This document shows positions 1-7,234 of a stretch of DNA of 7,860 nucleotides, one piece after another. A program made the position numbers and the translations under genes. The stretch covers positions 1 to 7,860 of the forward strand of contig JAHRVS010000212.1 of the NCBI GenBank assembly GCA_019090565.1, given 5' to 3'. Every line of letters starts with the position of its first letter. Position 1 is the stretch's first letter. Origin of the DNA: Gammaproteobacteria bacterium. Its GTDB lineage: Bacteria; Pseudomonadota; Gammaproteobacteria; Pseudomonadales; UBA3067. A model generated the notes under the pieces. That model was not told the origin of the DNA, ran no database searches, and saw nothing but the letters and a program-made list of their open reading frames with translations.

Positions 1-2
1 CA

Positions 3-560
3 AGGTTGTTTAATTATCCAGCGCAAAGTAAGTATGAAAATATAGAAAATTATTCTGATAAGCCTGGAATCAAAGCAATATTTTCATCCAACAGTTATGC
101 GGCTTATGATAGGTGTATATTTGAAACGTTGGAGGAATTTAAATCACCGTCTATAATGAGCGAAGATTTATTATTTGCCGCCAAATCTCTTCTCGCTGGT
201 TACTCTGTGTGTTACCAAGCAGAAGCTACAGTTTATCATTCTCATAATTACACCCTTAAACAGCATTTCAGACGCTATTTTGATACGGGGTATTCTCATT
301 ATGTTAATAGGAAAGTGTTGTCGAATTTCAAAACAGCTGAAAAGGAGGGGTGGAAGTATATAGTTTCCGAACTTAATTTTTTGTTTTTGTCAGGACATAT
401 TTTTAGTGCACTATTGTATGTGCCACTATTGACCGTTATAAGGTATTTGGCTTTTAAGGTAGGGTATTACGCAAACTATTGGCCACAAAAAATTAATGTA
501 CGTTTGAGCATGAATAAACAATTTTGGACGTGCCATGGAAACCCTAAAAAACCTAGATGA
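3..560 (+). CDS. Family 2 glycosyltransferase, C-terminal part (5' end outside window)
   Basis: The reading frame is open to the left edge (an Arg codon precedes the first TTG at 6-8), so the true start lies upstream and about 185 C-terminal residues are visible. The stretch SEDLLFAAKSLLAGY followed by a Y-H-S-H-N-Y-T-L motif and F-R-R-Y-F-D-T-G-Y is the typical C-terminal half of GT2 enzymes of the RfbN-like rhamnosyltransferase type from O-antigen loci. The Glu-Asp pair (codons at about 159-164) corresponds to the acidic ED motif near the acceptor/catalytic base. A hydrophobic stretch (about 364-465) may anchor it to the inner membrane. The nucleotide-binding and DXD parts are missing from view, so donor and acceptor cannot be assigned. 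It is the last gene of a plus-strand unit that converges on the minus-strand operon. The DNA is AT-rich (16/60 G+C in the first 60 bases). The family call is firm; rhamnosyl specificity is only a suggestion. Confidence 0.88.
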   Translation, partial: RLFNYPAQSKYENIENYSDKPGIKAIFSSNSYAAYDRCIFETLEEFKSPSIMSEDLLFAAKSLLAGYSVCYQAEATVYHSHNYTLKQHFRRYFDTGYSHYVNRKVLSNFKTAEKEGWKYIVSELNFLFLSGHIFSALLYVPLLTVIRYLAFKVGYYANYWPQKINVRLSMNKQFWTCHGNPKKPR

Positions 561-569
561 TATTTTGCG

Positions 570-587
570 TTATTTGGTTTCAAATAA
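570..587. terminator. Possible weak hairpin between convergent genes
   Basis: In the 35-bp gap between two convergent stop codons, TTATTTG and CAAATAA form a 7-bp perfect stem with a GTTT loop. The stem has a single G-C pair and no good T-tract directly follows on either strand, so it is a poor intrinsic terminator. Its position between converging genes is the main reason to list it. Confidence 0.22.
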
Positions 588-595
588 AAAGTAAT

Positions 596-1606
596 TTATT
601 TAGAAACTGGCTTTGTAGGCTTCCATGCTAGGGCTTTATTTTCAACCAGATGCCACGAGAATGCAGCGAGTATAAGCGTGATAATAGAGCACAGAAAAAC
701 ATATAGCCCTAGACTAATTTTCGGATAAAAATATACTACTGTTTGTTGGACAGGAAAAGCATATATATAAATTCCATAAGAGTAATCGCGACCGCGAATT
801 ATTTTTTCGAGGACAGGGCTGTGCGATAGACCAAAAGACAAAACGACTATCGGCAATAAAAACCAGCTCATAACGTGTAAGTATTTCGGCCATGCTTCAA
901 GCGTGATCATCGCAAATACAGCCAGTAGCGCTGTCGATAATGTAAAATAGCGGGTTAGATTATACTTCCAGATAGTGGCACCCACCCAGAAGTAAGTTCC
1001 ACATATGCATATTTGTCGCAAGTCTGTTCCGTAGACAACTAACATATCTTGATCATTCCATGCCCAAAAGTACGTTAAACAAGCGAAAATAAGAACTAAA
1101 CCAGTGACAGAAAGCTTTTTCAACCCCAATGCACCAATAATCGCGACCATAAAGTACATGAAAAACTCTACCGGTAAACTCCACAACGAACCATTGACTG
1201 CATTCGGAACTAAGCTATTTTCAAATACACCTGGAAGGTAATAGACGGGATATAAAATAACGTTACTAAAGAAGCGCCAAGTAGTAGCTTTGTTGAAAAA
1301 ATCAGGTATAGGATGCACTGTAACCAAAGGGCCCAAAAAAAATACCATTAGGAAAATACAAACAGCAAGCCCTGGGAAAATACGCAGATTTCTCTTAACA
1401 AGAAACCTATATAGGCTAGGGTCCCTATCCCAGCTCTGAGTTATCAGGTAGCCGCTAATAATAAAAAATACATATACTCCTAAGGGGCCAAGGTGAAGCC
1501 AAGAAAGAAAAAGGGGCTCTTTCATACCTAGGAAAATATAAGAATGACCAACCAATACTAAAAAGGCTGCCATTAAGCGTAAAACATTTAAATTGTTCGG
1601 TTTCAT
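596..1606 (-). CDS. Acyltransferase-3 family membrane O-acyltransferase (OafA/NodX-like)
   Basis: A 336-residue integral membrane protein with the full acyltransferase-3 pattern. Arg10 and His21 form the N-terminal R-x10-H motif essential in this family. Residues 40-56 read GPLGVYVFFIISGYLIT, 72-80 hold the R-N-L-R-I-F-P loop, and 138-152 hold the conserved N-G-S-L-W-S-L-P-V-E segment. About ten hydrophobic helices follow one another to the C-terminus. Length is typical for the stand-alone membrane domain, without the SGNH domain some relatives carry. Family members transfer acetyl or other acyl groups to sugar hydroxyls, so this one probably O-acylates the exported glycan or a lipid-linked intermediate; the acceptor cannot be read from sequence. 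The ATG start is set by the family N-terminus, but no Shine-Dalgarno is visible in the A-rich 45-bp gap upstream. It is probably the last gene of the minus-strand operon. Confidence 0.93.
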   Translation of the reverse strand: MKPNNLNVLRLMAAFLVLVGHSYIFLGMKEPLFLSWLHLGPLGVYVFFIISGYLITQSWDRDPSLYRFLVKRNLRIFPGLAVCIFLMVFFLGPLVTVHPIPDFFNKATTWRFFSNVILYPVYYLPGVFENSLVPNAVNGSLWSLPVEFFMYFMVAIIGALGLKKLSVTGLVLIFACLTYFWAWNDQDMLVVYGTDLRQICICGTYFWVGATIWKYNLTRYFTLSTALLAVFAMITLEAWPKYLHVMSWFLLPIVVLSFGLSHSPVLEKIIRGRDYSYGIYIYAFPVQQTVVYFYPKISLGLYVFLCSIITLILAAFSWHLVENKALAWKPTKPVSK

Positions 1607-1651
1607 AGTTTTAATGTTTTTTCATAAAAAAGTAATTGTGAGTATAACGAC

Positions 1652-4624
1652 TTATACCTGTACCTGTACCTGAAGAGCACGCTCCTTGGCGATATTATAT
1701 GAATCGTGTAGCTGTAGATGCCTCGATAACCGTATATCTGGGCTTGCAGGAACCCTGAATAAAGATGTTGTTTTGGGGACATACTTGAATCGGTTTTCGC
1801 ATGCATAGCGTAGCCACAAATTCCAGTCTTCAAGCTGATCTAGGCTTTCATCAAAACCACCATAAGTCAAAAAGAGATCACGCCTAAAAAGCAACGACTG
1901 AATGGGAATATAGTTGTGATCTAACAGGACGTTGTAATCAAAATCTTGGTGGTAGATAGTACTCTGTTGAAAATCCTTTTCCAGGTAGCCAACCACTGAA
2001 TCGCAGGGTTCCGTTTTAACTTCAAACGACAATGAGTAGGCTGCTGAACAGTTTTTCGAACAAGTCATCTCGTTGATCAGTATTTCTACGTGATCAGAGA
2101 ACAGCAAATCATCGTCATCAAGAAACATCATATATTTCCCAGTCGCCTCACTCATCCCATAGTTGCCCGCCGCAGAGCGACCTACTTTTTCTAATGGAAA
2201 ATATTTTATTTCAAGAGCTGTTAATTGCCTCATCTCGTCCACTAGTAAGGGCATGCTGTTGCCGCCGTCTTCCACAATAATGAGTTCAATGTTTTGGTAC
2301 GTCTGATTGGCTACAGACATTATGCACTGACGTAGGAATTTATCTCTTCCGCTATATGTTCTGGTAATGACTGAAACAAATTCAGTAGACTTATTCGACA
2401 AAATATTGTGAAAGGCCCCGTCGCGCTTTAAGTCATAGTCGAAGGCCCTGAAGGGATAGTATTCCGGCGCGTGCCCTTTACCTTGAAAAAAATATGACCA
2501 GTTAGAAACTATCTTGATGATATTTTTATATACAGCATCATGTGCACCAGGGAACGTCTGAGGTTTTGATAGTAATACTAAGTTAAGAGCTATACCTAAA
2601 ACCCGATCACGCCTTTTCCCATACCTTAGTCTGAGGTAGGAGTTACCTAATGTACTTCCTATATATTGTAGGGGTTTAACCTCTTCAGCGTGAGAATATG
2701 GATAATGCCGAACAACAGCACTTGGGCAGTATTTCAAACGATAACCGAATGAACGAAATCGATAGGAAAGCTCAACATCTTCTGCATACATGAAAATTTT
2801 TGGCTCATAACCACCTACCTTCAGATAAGCGCTTTTACGTATTAATATACATGCATGAGAAGACCAGTTTGTTTCTAATGTTACCGGGTCGTAGTACTTG
2901 GGATGTTCAAAGGGAATTTGACGCATCTCCCAGCTCGCGAAAGCCCCATTTTTATCGCTTAAGGCAGTTTTAACTATAGAAATAAGTGAATCCTTTGTGA
3001 ATTCCAGATCGATATTTGATACCAAGCATAGTTCAGCCGATGATTGGCGAATTGCGACATCATGCCCAGAACCAAAACCAAGGTTTTTCTGTTCGATGAG
3101 TGTTATGCCTGAAAAATATTGTTCCAGTTCAGGTAATAATGCTTGTATATTTTTAATAGTCCCATCTGTAGACTCATGATCAACAAACGTTAAATGGATA
3201 CGATTAAGTGGGTAAGCCTGGTTTCTCAAGGACGCTAAATATGAGTCTAACCATTGTTGACTATTGTGGGTGACAATGGAAATTCCCAAGAGCGGCCAAT
3301 TGATCGGGTCGGCTTTCAGTGATCGATAAGGTTCATATGCATTGGATCGTCTGCTTGAAAGTGCTTGCAGTGCCAATAAATTATTTTTGCTATTTGTGCT
3401 TTCCCTAATCTTGGAGTAAAAAAAGTCTTTCCAATTAAAAATCGAGTGACGAACTCTTACTAATATTGCAGATCGTGAATATATTCTCCGAATAATAGAG
3501 CGTGCTGCGGTACGCCATCCACTTAAACTCAGTTCTCTAAAGAAATTAGCAAAAAGCCGAAAAATTGCAGTTATTCTCCAGCTCTTTGATGTTAAAATAC
3601 TATTGATTTCATTATCTTTTTTCGTGATCATATCATTCAATACAGTAATTTCATTATTCTTATTCGCGATCATATTATTCAATGCGGCAACTTCATTTTG
3701 CTTAACGGTAGCAGTTCTCAATTCAGCATTAAGACTATTCACGTTAATAGACAAGTCATCAATCATTGAGTACAAAAATCTATTTGTCTGATGTTCCTGC
3801 ATCCAAGTGGCGATTTTTTGGTGCGATTTTTCACTTTGGAGATAAATTTTGTCTTGCGCCGCATCAACCATAAAAGAATAGACTTCCCTCAATAAAGTGG
3901 GGATGGACTCGTCAGCGATTAAATCTTCGGCCAAAAACTGTGAATGTCTAAGTTCCCCATCAAGGAACTTAGTCTTGTAGTCAACAACATCAGTTCGGTT
4001 TATTTTTAGATTGAGTTTTTTTGCGAGCCTTGTTAATTCATTATCTGTTAAAGTCACTAGGTTGTCGTAATCAACTACAATACTATTTTGGCCTTTTGAC
4101 CCTGATAGAGCACTTAGCACATGATCGAGCCAAAGGTAAAAACTTTTACTCTGAGAAAATCCATCCCTCTTATGGAGGGAGCTTGCTACACTGAAAGGGT
4201 TTCGAACAGCTAGGATATATACCAGATTAATTTTTGATTCTGAGAATACTTCTTTCCAAAAAAGAAGACACTTTGAAACCCTTGGATCTTTAAAAGCAAA
4301 TATTGGGTAGCCGTCCATTTTCTCTGCCAATAAATTTTTGGCTTTATCAAAGTAGCCTTTAGCTCTTAAGACTGACAAATCACTCAATACCAAGGGTTTC
4401 AGAGAATGCCAGTCTAGGCCAACTTCGGCCATTAAGTCAGCATTCAATTGAACAATATCAGCATCTTCCCAGAAGCCTTTATCATTAATACCGGCCACTG
4501 GTTCCAATAAATTATCGCCATGCGATGCACCAAACACCCCCATGGCTCGGGAAATAGCGCTGGTTCCACTACGATGCATGCCTAAGATAACCAAGAGTGT
4601 TTTTTGATCAACGCTTTGATTCAT
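1652..4624 (-). CDS. Sulfotransferase-like domain, coiled coil and two GT2 glycosyltransferase domains in one protein
   Basis: A 990-residue cytoplasmic-type protein. Residues about 8-260 are sulfotransferase-like. GMHRSGTSA (15-23) is the 5'-phosphosulfate-binding loop. RNP at 141-143 with Ser149 eight residues after Arg141 matches the 3'-phosphate-binding R...S pattern of PAPS enzymes. F-K-D-P-R lies at 111-115. Residues about 290-345 are a predicted coiled coil with a 14-residue repeat, followed by the S-K-S-W-R-I-T-A linker (346-353) seen in many polysaccharide glycosyltransferases. GT2 domain 1 spans about 445-690: SIVTHNSQQWL (449-459), VDHESTDGT (481-489), S-N-I-D at 536-539 in the DXD position, and AEDVELS (614-620). 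GT2 domain 2 spans about 748-960: SVITRTYSGRDKFLRQ (751-766), VEDGG (784-788), LDDDDL (835-840), LEDW (931-934). The start lies 14 bp after the wzt stop with only a weak AGAG ribosome site, so translational coupling is likely. Domain families are confident; real sulfotransfer, and which sugars are added, are not established. Confidence 0.9.
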   Translation of the reverse strand: MNQSVDQKTLLVILGMHRSGTSAISRAMGVFGASHGDNLLEPVAGINDKGFWEDADIVQLNADLMAEVGLDWHSLKPLVLSDLSVLRAKGYFDKAKNLLAEKMDGYPIFAFKDPRVSKCLLFWKEVFSESKINLVYILAVRNPFSVASSLHKRDGFSQSKSFYLWLDHVLSALSGSKGQNSIVVDYDNLVTLTDNELTRLAKKLNLKINRTDVVDYKTKFLDGELRHSQFLAEDLIADESIPTLLREVYSFMVDAAQDKIYLQSEKSHQKIATWMQEHQTNRFLYSMIDDLSINVNSLNAELRTATVKQNEVAALNNMIANKNNEITVLNDMITKKDNEINSILTSKSWRITAIFRLFANFFRELSLSGWRTAARSIIRRIYSRSAILVRVRHSIFNWKDFFYSKIRESTNSKNNLLALQALSSRRSNAYEPYRSLKADPINWPLLGISIVTHNSQQWLDSYLASLRNQAYPLNRIHLTFVDHESTDGTIKNIQALLPELEQYFSGITLIEQKNLGFGSGHDVAIRQSSAELCLVSNIDLEFTKDSLISIVKTALSDKNGAFASWEMRQIPFEHPKYYDPVTLETNWSSHACILIRKSAYLKVGGYEPKIFMYAEDVELSYRFRSFGYRLKYCPSAVVRHYPYSHAEEVKPLQYIGSTLGNSYLRLRYGKRRDRVLGIALNLVLLSKPQTFPGAHDAVYKNIIKIVSNWSYFFQGKGHAPEYYPFRAFDYDLKRDGAFHNILSNKSTEFVSVITRTYSGRDKFLRQCIMSVANQTYQNIELIIVEDGGNSMPLLVDEMRQLTALEIKYFPLEKVGRSAAGNYGMSEATGKYMMFLDDDDLLFSDHVEILINEMTCSKNCSAAYSLSFEVKTEPCDSVVGYLEKDFQQSTIYHQDFDYNVLLDHNYIPIQSLLFRRDLFLTYGGFDESLDQLEDWNLWLRYACENRFKYVPKTTSLFRVPASPDIRLSRHLQLHDSYNIAKERALQVQVQV
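1655..1672 (-). repeat. Three tandem copies of a 6-bp unit at the gene's 3' end
   Basis: The plus strand reads TACCTG three times in a row. In the gene it is CAGGTA x3, coding Gln-Val-Gln-Val-Gln-Val immediately before the TAA stop at 1652-1654. Because the unit is a multiple of three, slippage would add or remove Gln-Val pairs without changing frame. Confidence 0.9.
3611..3694 (-). repeat. Imperfect 42-bp tandem duplication encoding coiled-coil repeats
   Basis: Two adjacent 42-bp units (3611-3652 and 3653-3694) match at 33 of 42 positions by direct alignment. They encode consecutive 14-residue (two-heptad) units, NEVAALNNMIANKN and NEITVLNDMITKKD (residues 310-337), and a third unit begins N-E-I at 338. 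Most differences keep hydrophobic residues at matching positions. The coiled coil seems to have grown by in-frame duplication followed by divergence. Confidence 0.8.
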
Positions 4625-4638
4625 GTTGGATAATAACT

Positions 4639-6027
4639 CTAAGAAGATATTTCGACTTTCGAGCTACACTCGAAATCCACAATTCCAGTCACGCAGCTAT
4701 TTACCTCCGTCACTACCCGAAACATTTCTGCATCAACCAGTCGGTGAAGGTAAACCTCGCTGCCGTTGATATCACCTACTACACCTGCATTCAAAAAGTA
4801 AATCCCAGGGTTTAAAGAACACCTAAATGTAAAGTTTACACGATAAATCTCACCTGGATTTACAAGGGGAATGCTATTTCGTGCGGAAGGGGCGGTGGCG
4901 GCCCCACCCAGCTCAACCCCACTGGTTGTCTTGATTAACATACCAAATCGCACATTATTGGCAGGTCTCGAAAATACAACATTGTAGGAGTAGCGATAAT
5001 AATTTCCACGCAAAAGGTTGTTAGCATGAGTTCCGTCGTTTTTAAAAATGTCAGGCGACTCAATATGTGCACCATAAGACTCATATTCTATTGTGCTTAA
5101 TGGTTTCAAGGAAGGGTCATAGCTTTCCAGTGGGTGTTCGTCCTGACCTGTGGAGTCGACAAGCTTGTCGTGAATAGCCGCGATATTGCCATCAATATTT
5201 AGTAATTTTTTAGCCTTAGCTTCATCTTTGATGCTTTGTCTAATCGCATCTCTTTTTTCGATCGGCACATATAGAAGTTTTTGATATCTCCCGACTATTT
5301 TTTTAGGAATTCCTGTTGCTAATATTTCGCCATCATCAAGAAGAATAGCTTTGTCACAAAGTTCTACCACTGTACTACCTGAGTGAGATACAAATAAGAT
5401 TGTGGCACCGCGAGCCCTGATGGCTTCGAGTTTGGAAAAACATTTCCGTTGAAATAATTCATCGCCCACCGAAAGTGCCTCATCGACAATGAGGATCTGA
5501 GGGTCAACATTGATCACAATTGCAAAAGCGAGGCGGACGACCATGCCGCTTGAGTATGTTTTTATGGGTTGATCAATAAAAGCGCCTATATCTGCGAATG
5601 CGGCTATCTCATCGAAGCGCGCATCAATTTCCCTTCTTTTTAAACCCAGTATCGTACCGTTGAGATAGACGTTTTCCCGCCCGGTGAATTCTGGGTTGAA
5701 GCCGGACCCAAGTTCTAATAAAGCAGCTATTCTGCCATTGGTTTTAATGCTTCCATTGCTTGGGTTCAGGGTGCCGCAGATCAACTGCAATAATGTGGAT
5801 TTTCCACTTCCATTACGCCCAACAATACCAACGGACTCTCCTTTTTTTATCTCAAAAGATGCATTATTTAGTGCCCAAAATTCCTCGTAATATTGTTTTT
5901 GGCGTTTAGATGTTAAGCCTTGGATGCGTGGTAGAATAAATTGCTTAAATCGATCACTTGGGCTGGCATAGACATGGAAGCATTTACCTAAATCTTTAAC
6001 ACTAATCACCACATCATCAGATGGCAT
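4639..6027 (-). CDS. wzt: O-antigen/polysaccharide ABC exporter ATPase with C-terminal carbohydrate-binding domain
   Basis: A 462-residue two-part ATPase that powers export of lipid-linked glycan across the inner membrane with the Wzm permease. In the N-terminal ABC domain (about 5-245), Walker A is GRNGSGKST (70-78), ELGSGFNPEFTGREN (105-119) is the Wzt/TagH-type segment, YSSGM (158-162) is the signature, Walker B I-L-I-V-D-E ends at Glu183, the D-loop follows at 186-190, and the H-loop His is 215. After a linker (about 250-310), residues about 315-440 fit the beta-rich Wzt C-terminal domain. In E. coli O8/O9a Wzt this domain binds the modified non-reducing end of the chain; short Wzt proteins of cap-independent systems lack it. 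The ATG start has AAGG seven bases upstream. The gene lies 84 bp after wzm and 14 bp before the sulfotransferase-GT gene. Function of the pair is confident; the ligand of the C-terminal domain is unknown. Confidence 0.95.
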   Translation of the reverse strand: MPSDDVVISVKDLGKCFHVYASPSDRFKQFILPRIQGLTSKRQKQYYEEFWALNNASFEIKKGESVGIVGRNGSGKSTLLQLICGTLNPSNGSIKTNGRIAALLELGSGFNPEFTGRENVYLNGTILGLKRREIDARFDEIAAFADIGAFIDQPIKTYSSGMVVRLAFAIVINVDPQILIVDEALSVGDELFQRKCFSKLEAIRARGATILFVSHSGSTVVELCDKAILLDDGEILATGIPKKIVGRYQKLLYVPIEKRDAIRQSIKDEAKAKKLLNIDGNIAAIHDKLVDSTGQDEHPLESYDPSLKPLSTIEYESYGAHIESPDIFKNDGTHANNLLRGNYYRYSYNVVFSRPANNVRFGMLIKTTSGVELGGAATAPSARNSIPLVNPGEIYRVNFTFRCSLNPGIYFLNAGVVGDINGSEVYLHRLVDAEMFRVVTEVNSCVTGIVDFECSSKVEISS

Positions 6028-6111
6028 TTGCAGACCTTATTTGTTTGTATAAATATCTTAAGTAGATATGCTGTGTTTTTAATTTTGAATACATTTGTTA
6101 TGTCCTAATGC

Positions 6112-6939
6112 TCAAAGAACATCTGCAAACCCTTTTCGAGTTTTTTGAAACCATGCAAAACCAAGACATGCAACAATAACGCTAAGAACTACGGATAAAA
6201 ACCACGGCTTCCAATCGGGAATTTGACCTGATATCAAAATGCCGCGTGTTTGCTCAATGATGAGAGTCAGTGGGTTCATATATAATAAGGGCTGGTATTT
6301 TTCAGGAATACTGGATATTGGATAAAATACGGGGGATAAGAATAAAAGTAAGGTAACAACCAGAGAGATGAGTTGGTTAACGTCTCTAAAATAAACGCCC
6401 AAGGACGCTAAAACCCAGCTTGTACCCATGGAAAATAAAACAAGTGGAAAGAAAACCAAGGGTAGTAACACTATTGTCCAGTGCAGCGAGAAATTAATGA
6501 CAAAATAAAAAATGGACCACACAAATAAGTTAATGGTGGTATGAAAGAGTGCGGCACCCATTACAGTCCAAGGTAGAATTTCCAGGGGGAATACGACCTT
6601 TTTTACATAGTTAACATTGCTCGTTATCAGGCTTGGAGCGCGGCTTATACTTTCGGCAACAAGTCCATGAACTATCATGCCTACAAAAAGAGCAAGTGCA
6701 AACCCGGTTTTACTGTCTATGCCAGTGTTCCACCTGGCTTTAAATACAACACTAAAAACAAAGGTGTATACAGTAAGCATTAGTAAAGGGTTGAAAAACG
6801 ACCAAACCAACCCAAAAACGGAACCTTTATATCGCCCCATCACTTCACGCTTTGTCATTTGCTGAATTAGCTGACGGTTTCGGTAAAAACTTTGTATTAG
6901 CTGTAGGGGACCGGCAGCTTGATGTTTACTGGAATCCAA
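6112..6939 (-). CDS. wzm: O-antigen/polysaccharide ABC exporter permease (ABC-2 type), TTG start
   Basis: A 275-residue permease of the usual family length with about six membrane segments. Family landmarks are the amphipathic N-terminus with M-T-K-R-E (28-32), RYKGSVFGLVWSFFNPLL (36-53), SNVNYVKKVVFPLEILP (107-123), Y-F-R-D-V-N-Q-L (183-190), LSPVFYPISSIPEKY (201-215), NPLTLIIEQTRGIL (222-235) and the C-terminal G-F-A-D-V-L. It forms the inner-membrane channel for the undecaprenyl-linked glycan together with Wzt. The start is TTG at 6937-6939, chosen because AAGGAG sits five bases upstream and the resulting N-terminus has the usual family extension; the first ATG would be Met28, in the conserved region. 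It begins 13 bp after the stop of an rmlA remnant, so its ribosome site lies beside or inside decayed sequence. The downstream 84-bp gap to wzt is AT-rich with no clear signal. Confidence 0.95.
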   Translation of the reverse strand: MDSSKHQAAGPLQLIQSFYRNRQLIQQMTKREVMGRYKGSVFGLVWSFFNPLLMLTVYTFVFSVVFKARWNTGIDSKTGFALALFVGMIVHGLVAESISRAPSLITSNVNYVKKVVFPLEILPWTVMGAALFHTTINLFVWSIFYFVINFSLHWTIVLLPLVFFPLVLFSMGTSWVLASLGVYFRDVNQLISLVVTLLLFLSPVFYPISSIPEKYQPLLYMNPLTLIIEQTRGILISGQIPDWKPWFLSVVLSVIVACLGFAWFQKTRKGFADVL

Positions 6940-6944
6940 TTGTA

Positions 6945-6950
6945 CTCCTT
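6945..6950 (-). promoter_or_regulatory. Ribosome binding site that decides the wzm TTG start
   Basis: The minus strand reads AAGGAG, five bases before TTG at 6939-6937. It is a strong Shine-Dalgarno match at workable spacing and the main support for the non-ATG start. It lies just after the TGA stop (6953-6955) of the rmlA remnant. Confidence 0.75.
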
Positions 6951-6952
6951 GC

Positions 6953-7144
6953 TCAAGCTGTGATTATAGTGGGCGCCAAAATAACGGGTGGTATGTCTTG
7001 GATACTCGCTAACATCCAAGCAGTAAGGAGGGCGTAAATCATTGGCTCGTCGAATATGGGTAACATCTGTTTTGATAATGCTAATGCTACTGGATATAGC
7101 CGAGTGCCAGATCCTCCGGCTAAAATAATGTCTTTTCTTTTCAC
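6953..7144 (-). pseudogene. rmlA: 5' remnant of glucose-1-phosphate thymidylyltransferase gene (rmlA)
   Basis: Starting at GTG (7142-7144; a TTG lies just before it at 7145-7147), 63 residues begin MKRKDIILAGGSGTRLYP, the N-terminus of RmlA/RfbA, which makes dTDP-glucose for dTDP-rhamnose synthesis. The nucleotide-binding G-G-x-G-T-R (10-15), Lys25 and the D-E-P-M-I-Y segment (32-37) are intact. From residue 38 the match weakens: Y-P-L-S-x-L-M-L-A-G-I becomes A-L-L-T-A-W-M-L-A-S-I. Similarity fades after Q-D-I (49-51), and a TGA ends the frame 13 bp before wzm. A full RmlA is about 290 residues, so roughly four fifths are gone and replaced by wzm. A good ribosome site (AGGAG at 7153-7157, eight bases from the GTG) remains, so a short peptide may still be translated. 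It cannot be an active enzyme. The call as a remnant is firm; whether it keeps any role, for example as a leader coupling translation to wzm, is unknown. Confidence 0.82.
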
Positions 7145-7186
7145 CAATTGCTCTCCTGCTCCTTCAGTTTGATCATGGGGTGCTGG

Positions 7187-7204
7187 TGGTGCTTGCTTGC
7201 ACCA
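7187..7204. other. Small inverted repeat between manC and the rmlA remnant
   Basis: TGGTGC and GCACCA form a perfect 6-bp GC-rich stem with a 6-base loop, inside the 87-bp gap after manC. No T-tract follows it in the direction of transcription (minus strand), so it is not a standard terminator. It could slow decay or attenuate transcription between manC and the export genes, or be chance. Confidence 0.25.
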
Positions 7205-7234
7205 ACATTGTAGTACTATTTTTTACTGCGGTTG

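Noticed and set aside
1603..1833. Minus-strand 76-residue frame rich in Arg-Tyr repeats
   Set aside because: It overlaps the 3' end of the 990-residue gene out of phase; the Arg-Tyr run is just the 6-bp repeat read in another frame.
5157..5170. Perfect 14-bp palindrome CGACAAGCTTGTCG
   Set aside because: It lies inside wzt, coding D-K-L-V in the linker between the ATPase and the binding domain, without flanking promoter or operator features; most likely chance.
6028..6111. AT-rich 84-bp gap between wzm and wzt as an internal promoter
   Set aside because: It has TATA-like stretches but no convincing -35/-10 pair at proper spacing; AT-rich DNA gives such matches easily.
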